Below, one piece after another: positions 5,063 through 10,729 of a stretch of DNA of 10,729 bases. The stretch is from the NCBI GenBank assembly GCA_965651695.1, contig CBFGTI010000185.1, forward strand, positions 1 through 10,729. Direction: 5' to 3'. This stretch comes from Imperialibacter sp965651695 (lineage in GTDB: Bacteria > Bacteroidota > Bacteroidia > Cytophagales > Cyclobacteriaceae). Position 1 is the stretch's first letter. The number at the start of each line of letters is the position of its first letter. Both the position numbers and the translations under genes were made by a program. The notes beneath the pieces are model-generated. The model had not been told where the DNA came from and ran no database searches. It saw only the letters and a list, made by a program, of their open reading frames with translations.

Positions 5063-6574
5063 GTGCCAAAGATAGTATTTCAAAGAAGATTAATAAACTT
5101 CGAAAAACATGCTACCGGCCTTCCTGATGGGCTTCCAGCCGGGCTTCCTGCCTGGTTCACCGGCTGCCTCTTGTGGCTTGTTTTGCTGGCATGCAATGCC
5201 CCGCTCCTAGCACAACAAAAAAACTGGTATTTTATTGAAAAAAATGTGTCGAAAGATTCCGCTGCGGCTATTCTTTTTGCCAATTCTCTTGAGCCGGTAA
5301 TCTGGAGCGAATGGTTGCACGCATGGTCGGCAAGGGGGCCGCTACAGTCGCTTCCGGCAGCCGACAGCACGAGGGTAGTTACGCCCATCACTATCAAATC
5401 CAGCCTTGCCGGCGAAAAACTAGGATTTGCGCTTGAACAAATAGAAGCCGGAGCGCTCGTCCGGGCGGGCTTAACTGGCAAAGGGGTAAAAGTAGGCATT
5501 ATTGATGGTGGATTCCTCGATGCAAATAGCTCAAACGCATTGGCGGAGCTTATTGCCAATAACCAGCTGAAAGCATTTCGCAATTTCCTTCAGGAGGGAG
5601 ACACGGACCCATTTGCGGGAAGTCATGCAATGGACGATGAGCATGGCACCGAAGTGTGGGAGCTCACGGGTGGCTTTCATCCGCAAAAAAATATCCGTTT
5701 CGGGCTTGCGACAGGCGCCGGCTACTACCTGGCCCGCACCGACCACGGCGCACGTGAAGAAAGACAGGAAGAGGACTTTTTAATTGCAGCCATCGAGTGG
5801 CTTTTCGCACAGGATGTGAAGCTGGTAAATGTGTCGCTTGGGTATAACACCGACTTCGACAATCCCGATGAAAATTATATTCAGGCCATGATGGACGGCA
5901 AAACAACAGTGGTTACCCTGGCATGCCAAATGGCATCGGAAAAAGGGATGCTTATAGTAGCCGCAGCAGGAAACGACGGCAGCAACTCCTGGGAAATAAT
6001 AAGCGCACCTGCCGATGCCCCCGGCGTATTAACCGTGGGCGCTACCGACCTCAAATACTGGAAAAAAATGCCATTCAGTTCCACCGGACCGTCTTTTCTT
6101 TATACCACTAAGCCCGAGGTCAGCTGTTTTGCTTCGGCCGGCACGTCCTTTTCTGCCCCGGTTATTACCGGCCTGGCTGCGTGCATTTGGGAAAAACAAC
6201 CTGCTCTTTCAGGAGCCGAAATAAAATCGCTTATTCTCGAATCGAGCCACCTGGCAGCCGCACCCAACAACTTTGTGGGGTACGGCGTGCCTGATTGCAG
6301 TTACATTTTGAGTAAGCTGGCCCGAGGGGAAAAGGGAAACGTTCCCAAACTGGCTACCCCTGTAAAGAAAAAAAAAGTAGCCAGGCTCGTGTGCCCCGAC
6401 ATTGGCCCTGGCCATGTAGTGCTTTTCCATAAAAAAGACAGACTTCACACCCTCGAACAGGAGTTTTTCACCACCGAATCTGTGCAGCTAACTATCAAGC
6501 CTGCAAAGGGTGCTGCATTCACAACGGTTGTGGTAAATCATGAGTTTTTGATGGAAATAGAATGGGTAAACTAG
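5063..6574 (+). CDS. Exported subtilisin-like serine protease (S8 family)
   Basis: Secreted or envelope-bound endopeptidase. Catalytic triad seen (numbering from GTG 5063): Asp148 in VGIIDGG, His194 in DEHGTE, Ser362 in GTSFSAP; oxyanion Asn304 in AAAGNDG. A hydrophobic core (about 35-50) ends in LLAQQ, a plausible signal peptidase I site; LLAC inside it could instead be a lipobox. The catalytic domain spans about 125-420, followed by a Lys-rich linker and a 70-residue C-terminal domain I do not recognise; no type IX sorting domain is obvious. Start choice: there is no ATG in frame before the core. GTG 5063 has AAAGGG 8 nt upstream; TTG 5057 is the alternative. Either gives an unusually long n-region made of GLPx repeats encoded by a 12-bp repeat, so the N-terminus is the least certain part. 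It ends tail to tail with the methyltransferase gene. Confidence 0.85.
   Translation: MPKIVFQRRLINFEKHATGLPDGLPAGLPAWFTGCLLWLVLLACNAPLLAQQKNWYFIEKNVSKDSAAAILFANSLEPVIWSEWLHAWSARGPLQSLPAADSTRVVTPITIKSSLAGEKLGFALEQIEAGALVRAGLTGKGVKVGIIDGGFLDANSSNALAELIANNQLKAFRNFLQEGDTDPFAGSHAMDDEHGTEVWELTGGFHPQKNIRFGLATGAGYYLARTDHGAREERQEEDFLIAAIEWLFAQDVKLVNVSLGYNTDFDNPDENYIQAMMDGKTTVVTLACQMASEKGMLIVAAAGNDGSNSWEIISAPADAPGVLTVGATDLKYWKKMPFSSTGPSFLYTTKPEVSCFASAGTSFSAPVITGLAACIWEKQPALSGAEIKSLILESSHLAAAPNNFVGYGVPDCSYILSKLARGEKGNVPKLATPVKKKKVARLVCPDIGPGHVVLFHKKDRLHTLEQEFFTTESVQLTIKPAKGAAFTTVVVNHEFLMEIEWVN
5067..5097 (-). promoter_or_regulatory. Promoter of the pepP-ridA-like operon
   Basis: Minus strand TTTA (5097-5094, three of four to the -33 TTTG), a 19-bp spacer, then TATCTTTG (5074-5067), an exact TAnnTTTG match. 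Expected start at about 5060, giving a leader of about 36 nt before ATG 5024. It lies within the 5' end of the predicted protease reading frame. Confidence 0.5.
5117..5152 (+). repeat. Three 12-bp tandem repeat units in the protease n-region
   Basis: GGCCTTCCTGAT, GGGCTTCCAGCC and GGGCTTCCTGCC in succession. The period is a multiple of three and the units read GLPD-GLPA-GLPA in the protease frame. The 18 bases from 5138 match the start of the window with two mismatches, so this is a dispersed repeat and not only a local codon pattern. Confidence 0.6.
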
Positions 6575-7272
6575 GCTGCCTTCAGCGCTTTCAAAAAATC
6601 GTGAAGATACGCAGGCTGCTTTAGGTTTAAGAAACGCTCCCGGTTTTTCTCCAGATCGTGGTAGGCAAGCATTTGAATATCCTCAGTAGTGTAAGTGAGC
6701 ACATCCTGTGGTTTGCCCCGTCGCACCACTCCCAGGCCATAATCGCAATCCAGGGTAAACACCTCTAAATCAGGGTGGAGCGAGCGAAGGTGCACGATTG
6801 ACTTCCACACGTCGCCGTTCCATTCGTACGTGGCCTTTTCCGGATATTTCTCTTTCATTTCCTTGGGCGACATAGCGTACTCCGCAGCTTCCATGCTTTC
6901 CGGGTTGCAGTCGTGAAAAAGTATCACACCGTTGGGGGAAAGGTACTGCAAGCAGTTCTCGAAGTCTTTTAACGACTGCTCGTACGTATGCAGCCCGTCA
7001 ATAAAGGCTACGTCTATTGTTTTGTTTTTGAGCACGGCAGCTGCTTCGGTGCTAAAAAATGCATCGCTCGTCATTTCAAAAAAATGGTTTCTGCGAAAGT
7101 CCTTCAGGTACCAAAGTTTTCGTTTAAGCTTGAGCCTGAAAGCCGGGTCGATGGCTACTTTAAAGGGGGCGTTCACTTTATAAAAGTTCTTACCTTTCTG
7201 CACCCCGATTTCCAGGTAAGTTTGAGCTCCGAGTTTGTCGATAATCGACTGAATGATGGTTAATTTTTGCAT
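6571..7272 (-). CDS. Class I SAM-dependent methyltransferase (Methyltransf_24-like)
   Basis: Predicted cytoplasmic Rossmann-fold methyltransferase. Seen in 233 residues: SAM-binding motif I as LEIGVQKGKN (20-29), the acidic end of beta-2 as Asp42 in VAIDPAF, a FIDGLHTYEQ block (90-99) and LFHDCN (118-123). The IDGxHxYE...HD pattern is typical of methyltransferases found in surface-polysaccharide and secondary-metabolite clusters, where the Asp and His residues may hold a metal. No membrane segment or signal peptide. Third gene of the glycosyltransferase operon, 30 nt after the previous stop, which suggests methylation of a sugar or glycan end. The acceptor cannot be deduced. Its stop codon shares CTAG with the convergent protease stop, so no terminator fits between the genes. 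Confidence 0.82.
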   Translation of the reverse strand: MQKLTIIQSIIDKLGAQTYLEIGVQKGKNFYKVNAPFKVAIDPAFRLKLKRKLWYLKDFRRNHFFEMTSDAFFSTEAAAVLKNKTIDVAFIDGLHTYEQSLKDFENCLQYLSPNGVILFHDCNPESMEAAEYAMSPKEMKEKYPEKATYEWNGDVWKSIVHLRSLHPDLEVFTLDCDYGLGVVRRGKPQDVLTYTTEDIQMLAYHDLEKNRERFLNLKQPAYLHDFLKALKAA

Positions 7273-7302
7273 GGTTTGGTTGGAATAAAACCCCTAATGT
7301 AC

Positions 7303-8115
7303 TCAGAGTTTTATCAAGCCATTATCGCAAACGTATTTTTTTTCAGATTTCTTTTCGTTCATCAACCGCTCATTCTCAGACTGATCCGTCCAGTTCTCCT
7401 TGTGGTAAAGGTGATACTGCACTGCGAGATTTCGAAGCGAATAGAGGCGATAGCCCAATCCGGCAAAGCGCCAGGTAAGGTCTATATCTTCACCTATCGC
7501 CGGAAGTATGTAGTCTTCATCAAATCCATTGATCGCTTCTATGGCTTTTCTGTAGAAAGACATATTGCAGCCCTTCAGCTGGTGCATCTTTCGGAGACCG
7601 GGTATAAACCCCAAAAAGCCGTCGGGGTTAAAGTAAAAAGCCTCCTCGTAGAATTTCGCCCCGTCCTTCTTCACGTTAGACGCTTCTCTGCCTATCCGCT
7701 TCTCCATGGCTGGCAGGTGGTCAATTTCTTCCTGCAGCGTTTTGGAATATTGGGGGCCCAGCTTTACTCGTTTTCCCGCCAAAATCCGGTCGGGCGAGGC
7801 AAACCGAAGATGGTTTTCGATAAACTTGTGGTGCAGCACACAGTCGCCATCAATAAAAATAAGATAATCGTTGCTTGCCTTGCGAACGGCGTTATTGAGT
7901 GCGCGGTTCTTTCGCCACCCCATATCGGGCTGGGTAAGGTGCTGGCAGGGATTGCGAAATTTGTAGCTGCTCACAAAATCTTTCATTTCAACGCTGTCCC
8001 CGTCTTCGGAAACAACTATTTCAAAATCCTGGCAGCTCTGAAATTTCAACCCGTCGAGCACAGTCTCCAGGCTGCTGGTATCTTTGTAAACAGAAATGAT
8101 TAATGACGCCGTCAT
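7303..8115 (-). CDS. Family 2 glycosyltransferase (GT-A fold)
   Basis: Predicted cytoplasmic nucleotide-sugar-dependent transferase. Seen in 270 residues: N-terminal strand SLIISVYKD (4-12), FEIVVSEDGD (31-40) of the nucleotide-binding half, the metal-binding DxD as IDGDC (88-92), and acceptor-side motifs GCNMSF (182-187), NGFDED (196-201) and GEDIDLTWR (208-216), whose acidic residues include the expected catalytic base. No transmembrane helices, so it is not a processive membrane synthase. The type resembles the chondroitin-polymerase-like and galactosyltransferase-C groups of GT2. The ATG is only 3 nt beyond the stop of the other glycosyltransferase, so translation is probably coupled. Sugar and acceptor are unknown. 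Confidence 0.88.
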   Translation of the reverse strand: MTASLIISVYKDTSSLETVLDGLKFQSCQDFEIVVSEDGDSVEMKDFVSSYKFRNPCQHLTQPDMGWRKNRALNNAVRKASNDYLIFIDGDCVLHHKFIENHLRFASPDRILAGKRVKLGPQYSKTLQEEIDHLPAMEKRIGREASNVKKDGAKFYEEAFYFNPDGFLGFIPGLRKMHQLKGCNMSFYRKAIEAINGFDEDYILPAIGEDIDLTWRFAGLGYRLYSLRNLAVQYHLYHKENWTDQSENERLMNEKKSEKKYVCDNGLIKL

Positions 8116-8118
8116 AGG

Positions 8119-8928
8119 TTATTTTATGATACCGTAAGGTGTACGGGTTTTTCCGGTAGTTCTGGTTTCGTGCCGTATCCCCCGGTTTTTCAGAATAGAC
8201 TCCATGTTTCGGTACCCCCGCTTGTGGTCGAGATGGATCACGACTGCCGAATATCTCACCTGTATTCCCTTTACTCCTTTATTTAGCATCCGTTCGCCAA
8301 GTTCTCTGTCCTGGCCGCCATACTGCATCCGTTCATCAAAGCCATTGGCTTCTATGATGTCTTGCTTCCACCCCGACGAATTGTGCCCGTTCCAGGTGGG
8401 TTTGGTAGTAGTAAGCGCATTAAAAAGGTTACGAAACACACCCCTAACAGCCAGTTTCAAGGCTTTGTACGTCACTGGTTGGCCATGTTTTGCCAGCCAG
8501 CTCACACTAAAACACCGCTGGCTAATAATATCGTCCCTTGTAATGGTTTTGCTGGTGGGCATAGTAAGCAAAAAGTATCCCCCACTCAGAAAATGGCCAG
8601 GTTTGCGTTGCTTCAGGTGAACCTCCACGAAGTCTTTGCGGGGAATGCAGTCACCATCCGAAAAAATAAGGTAATCGGCCTTAGCCGCAACAATGGCCTT
8701 ATTGAGAATGCGCGATTTCTGAAAGCCCTCATCAGGCTGCCAAACATGCTGGATGGGTATATCGAGTTCGGCCTTAAATCTCTCAATTACCTCCCTGGTT
8801 TCCGGGCCAGATCCATCATCTGCTATCACAATTTCAAAGTCCTTAACCGTCTGCACGCTATAACCCCACAAAACCTTCTCAAGCCACTCGGTCGAATTAT
8901 ACGTACTAAAAATTACAGATGCCTTCAT
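8119..8928 (-). CDS. Family 2 glycosyltransferase (GT-A fold), first gene of operon
   Basis: Paralogue of the next gene with the same layout. Seen in 269 residues: VIFSTYNS (5-12), FEIVIADDGS (31-40), DxD as SDGDC (90-94), HNSSGW (182-187) in place of GCNMSF, and NGFDE (195-199) followed by GGQDRELGERM (204-214), which is the counterpart of GEDIDLTWR. The segment from about 120 to 180 is longer and rich in basic residues compared with the paralogue, so the acceptor probably differs. The opening VIFSTYNSTEWLEKVL is typical of GT2 enzymes near chondroitin-polymerase N-domains. No membrane segments. Its start follows a 716-bp non-coding stretch; I found no exact TAnnTTTG box upstream, only CAATTTTG at 8967-8960 on the minus strand, too weak to annotate as a promoter. 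Confidence 0.88.
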   Translation of the reverse strand: MKASVIFSTYNSTEWLEKVLWGYSVQTVKDFEIVIADDGSGPETREVIERFKAELDIPIQHVWQPDEGFQKSRILNKAIVAAKADYLIFSDGDCIPRKDFVEVHLKQRKPGHFLSGGYFLLTMPTSKTITRDDIISQRCFSVSWLAKHGQPVTYKALKLAVRGVFRNLFNALTTTKPTWNGHNSSGWKQDIIEANGFDERMQYGGQDRELGERMLNKGVKGIQVRYSAVVIHLDHKRGYRNMESILKNRGIRHETRTTGKTRTPYGIIK

Positions 8929-8992
8929 TCCTGCGCCAGGGGCGAATTGCCTTCGCCTGCAAAATTGTAATAATCCCTACTAATTTCCCAAC

Positions 8993-9017
8993 GCCTTGCC
9001 AACACCATCGGCAAGGC
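8993..9017. other. Inverted repeat upstream of the glycosyltransferase operon
   Basis: GCCTTGCC (8993-9000), a 9-nt loop, then the exact complement GGCAAGGC (9010-9017). Neither side is followed by a T-run, so it is not an intrinsic terminator. It lies 65-89 bp before the first glycosyltransferase start and could be a leader structure or an operator. Confidence 0.5.
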
Positions 9018-9065
9018 CCTTTGGCCCAGCAAGAGGTATTCTTTAAATAGCTGACAAAAGCAGCG

Positions 9066-9083
9066 TTTCGGTTAATTCCGAAA
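9066..9083. other. Inverted repeat TTTCGG-N6-CCGAAA
   Basis: Perfect 6-bp arms around TTAATT, about 140 bp before the glycosyltransferase start codon. The size and AT-rich centre suit a protein-binding dyad; no function is shown. Confidence 0.35.
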
Positions 9084-9378
9084 TATGTGATCTTTTCTAT
9101 CCGCAAACACCTGCGCTTTTGAAAAGGCGGGCAAACGATTACTTAGTTCGAATGGCTAAATTCACTAACAAGAGACCACATTTCACGCTCATCGGCACAA
9201 AATTCCTCCCGCGTAGTAAACCATCCTTTTCACGTAGCACCCGAAAAACCTTGTGTGCGTTAAGAAGCCTGTCAAAACAATTTTTTCTTGCACTGGAATA
9301 TTACCAGCCAGCATACAGAGTTGGAGCTGAAAGCCATTTATGCCTACCGGAAAAGCATTCAGAGTATTTTTTGTACCT

Positions 9379-9432
9379 CCCCCAGCTATCCTTTGAGCTA
9401 ATGGTTTGGTATATAGCTGGCGGGATTTTTTT
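9379..9432 (+). terminator. Intrinsic terminator 1 of a tandem pair
   Basis: CCAGCTAT (9382-9389) pairs exactly with ATAGCTGG (9413-9420), extended by CCC (9379-9381) with GGG (9422-9424) around a bulged C, loop 23 nt, followed by seven T (9426-9432). The T-run is on the plus strand only. The large loop makes it weaker than the next one. Confidence 0.5.
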
Positions 9433-9463
9433 AGCCGGAGCCTTGTGCTCCGGCTTCTTTTTT
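9433..9463 (+). terminator. Intrinsic terminator 2 of a tandem pair
   Basis: AGCCGGAGC (9433-9441), a 5-nt loop, GCTCCGGCT (9447-9455): a perfect 9-bp GC-rich stem, then TCTTTTTT. On the minus strand the bases after the stem are A-rich, so it works for plus-strand transcripts only. It follows the first terminator directly and shields the M16 gene from upstream transcription. Confidence 0.8.
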
Positions 9464-9619
9464 GAACTTTTTCCTCTACTTCGCATTATACATTATGGCC
9501 CGCGACACTACCATACCCTGATGTTGGGTTAGATTTGTCGCTCTCGTTGGAAAGGGAGCGCATAACCTTCTTCAGCCAAACGACATCGACTAGCAATGGG
9601 CCAACTGATCGAAATACCT

Positions 9620-9627
9620 TAGCTTTG
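9620..9627 (+). promoter_or_regulatory. -7 promoter element of the M16 peptidase gene
   Basis: TAGCTTTG followed by CA, an exact TAnnTTTG match ending 17 nt before the ATG, which implies a leader of only about 10-12 nt. No TTTG is found 19-21 bp upstream (TGGG or similar), so the -33 part is poor. Confidence 0.45.
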
Positions 9628-9644
9628 CAAGCTACTAAGTGAAG

Positions 9645-10729
9645 ATGGCAGAATTTGACGTTATTACACTTCCCAACGGGGTAAGGCTGGTACACAAAGA
9701 AATTACATCTACAAAAATAGCCCACGTAGGAATCATGCTTGATGTGGGTAGCCGCGATGAAGCACCCGACCAGCTGGGAATAGCTCATTTTTGGGAACAC
9801 ATGGCCTTTAAGGGCACCAAAAAGCGCAACTCATATTATATTTTAAACAGGCTCGACTCGCTTGGCGGCGAGCTGAATGCCTACACCACCAAAGAGAAGC
9901 TGTGCTTTTATGCAAGCGTACTAGACCTCCATCTCGATAAGGCAATTGAGCTTCTCACGGACATTACTTTTAATTCCACTTTCCCTGAGAAACAAATAGA
10001 ACGGGAGCGAAATGTAATTCTGGAGGAAATGTCGATGTATAACGATACACCTGAAGATGCCATACAGGACGACTTCGACGAGATCGTTTTCCATCAGCAC
10101 CCACTCGGGCACAACATTCTGGGTACCCAGGCAACAGTGGCGGGGTTTGCACAAGCCGATTTTACACGGTTTGTGGGAGAAACGCTCGACTCGAACCGAA
10201 TGGTGATTGCCACCGTGGGAAACTTTCCGATAAAGAAGGTAGAACGGTTGGTTAAAAAATACCTTGAAGATGTTAATATCTTCAGTTCGCATAAACACAG
10301 GAAGTTATTTGCAGGGTATCAGCCAAAAATTGTTACCGAAAAAAAACCAATCACGCAGGCCCAATGCGCCATCGGCCGCCCCAGCTATCCGCTGAGCGAC
10401 CCCCGCCGGATCCCCTTCTTTATGCTTACGAATATTCTCGGCGGACCCGGCATGAACTCGCGGCTTAATATGGCACTGCGCGAAAAACACGGCTATGTTT
10501 ACGCTATCGATGCCAGCTACAATCCCTACATCGACACGGGAATGTTTTCGGTGTTTTTTGGCACCGACCCCCGGCAGGTAAACCGGAGTCTGCAACTGGT
10601 GAATAAAGAGTTTAAGCTACTGAGAGAAAAAAAACTCGGCGATTTACAGTTTCACCGCGCCAAAGAGCAGCTCATGGGGCAGCTCGCCATGAGCGAGGAA
10701 AACAACGGAAGCATGATGCTAATGATGGC
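9645..10729 (+). CDS. M16 family zinc metallopeptidase (insulinase/processing-peptidase-like), 3' end outside window
   Basis: Predicted zinc endopeptidase of the M16B type, for which bacterial proteins usually have about 400-430 residues; the first 361 are here. Seen: the inverted zinc motif HFWEH (His48, Glu51, His52), with the third ligand in VILEEM (Glu127 or 128) at the expected distance; NAYTTKE (78-84) in the first M16 half; and in the second half GGPGMNSRL (266-274) with the Arg...Tyr pair around REKHGYVY (279-286) that contacts substrate. The active half is therefore complete, and this is not a degenerate non-catalytic paralogue. No signal peptide is seen, so the protein is probably cytoplasmic, and the true substrate is unknown. 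ATG at 9645 is preferred; an in-frame GTG two codons upstream and a stop just before it limit other choices. Preceded by its own promoter and by tandem terminators. Confidence 0.92.
   Translation, partial: MAEFDVITLPNGVRLVHKEITSTKIAHVGIMLDVGSRDEAPDQLGIAHFWEHMAFKGTKKRNSYYILNRLDSLGGELNAYTTKEKLCFYASVLDLHLDKAIELLTDITFNSTFPEKQIERERNVILEEMSMYNDTPEDAIQDDFDEIVFHQHPLGHNILGTQATVAGFAQADFTRFVGETLDSNRMVIATVGNFPIKKVERLVKKYLEDVNIFSSHKHRKLFAGYQPKIVTEKKPITQAQCAIGRPSYPLSDPRRIPFFMLTNILGGPGMNSRLNMALREKHGYVYAIDASYNPYIDTGMFSVFFGTDPRQVNRSLQLVNKEFKLLREKKLGDLQFHRAKEQLMGQLAMSEENNGSMMLMM

Larger units (their letters stand above)
8929..9644. other. Non-coding stretch between the glycosyltransferase operon and the M16 gene
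   Basis: No open frame here gives a recognisable protein. The contents I can support are: an 8-bp-arm hairpin (8993-9017), a 6-bp-arm hairpin (9066-9083), two tandem plus-strand terminators (9379-9463), a 7-bp-arm hairpin with one G-T pair (9539-9560), and the M16 promoter (9620-9627). No tRNA or known structured RNA could be fitted to it. Confidence 0.6.

Noticed and set aside
5025..5069. N-terminal extension of pepP to an in-frame TTG
   Set aside because: The TTG sits within the predicted pepP -7 box, upstream of the expected transcript start, and the ATG at 5024 gives a normal-length family member.
7267..8103. 278-codon open frame on the plus strand opposite the second glycosyltransferase
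   Set aside because: Antisense to a gene with clear GT2 motifs; the translation shows no family features.
9146..9152. GTTCGAA as a possible tRNA T-loop
   Set aside because: The flanking bases do not form a 5-bp T-stem, and no anticodon arm, acceptor stem or CCA end can be fitted.
9300..9430. Resemblance of TAGCTGGCGGG and TTACCAG to parts of bacterial SRP RNA
   Set aside because: The conserved helix 8 core with its GGAA tetraloop and GCAGCC partner is absent; the similarity is limited to short words.
9119..9532. 137-codon plus-strand frame starting with TTG
   Set aside because: It runs straight through two intrinsic terminators, has no RBS or promoter, and no recognisable sequence.
9539..9560. 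Hairpin before the M16 gene (CGCTCTC/GGGAGCG) as a terminator
   Set aside because: No T-run follows on either strand; kept only as a mention in the non-coding stretch.

Overview
The window looks like a chromosomal segment of a Bacteroidota bacterium, plausibly in or near Cytophagales; that placement is inferred. The evidence is the TAnnTTTG type of -7 promoter element in front of several genes, the near absence of Shine-Dalgarno sequences, the split pair of YeeE/YedE proteins, and gene types common in that phylum. There are ten protein genes, one cut by the right edge. I found no rRNA, tRNA, insertion sequence or CRISPR array.

Left third (about 1-3272, all on the minus strand) is an inorganic sulfur locus. 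A three-gene operon encodes two half-size YeeE/YedE membrane proteins (thiosulfate/sulfur-compound uptake type) followed by a membrane-anchored di-haem cytochrome of the thiosulfate dehydrogenase (TsdA) family. Next to it, with its own promoter, is a TauE/SafE sulfite-exporter-type permease. The operon and the permease gene share a 16-bp dyad operator of Crp/Fnr geometry (14 of 16 bases identical). In both cases it lies at exactly the same distance upstream of the -7 box, as expected for a class II activator. This makes the two units look like one regulon, probably controlled by an unlinked Crp/Fnr-family protein.

Middle (3316-6574): a pepP-type Xaa-Pro aminopeptidase and a RidA-family deaminase form a translationally coupled minus-strand pair (ATGA overlap). 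Divergent from them is an exported subtilisin-family (S8) protease on the plus strand. The two divergent promoters are interlaced: the -7 box of the protease promoter sits on the pepP start codon. The protease N-terminus carries a 12-bp tandem repeat that is also seen at the left edge of the window.

Right third: a compact minus-strand operon of two family 2 glycosyltransferases and a SAM-dependent methyltransferase (8928 down to 6571) probably modifies a surface glycan. It meets the protease gene tail to tail in a shared CTAG. A non-coding stretch of about 700 bp (8929-9644) holds hairpins and two tandem plus-strand intrinsic terminators with no obvious plus-strand gene before them, so a small RNA is possible. 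The window ends inside a plus-strand M16 zinc metallopeptidase gene.
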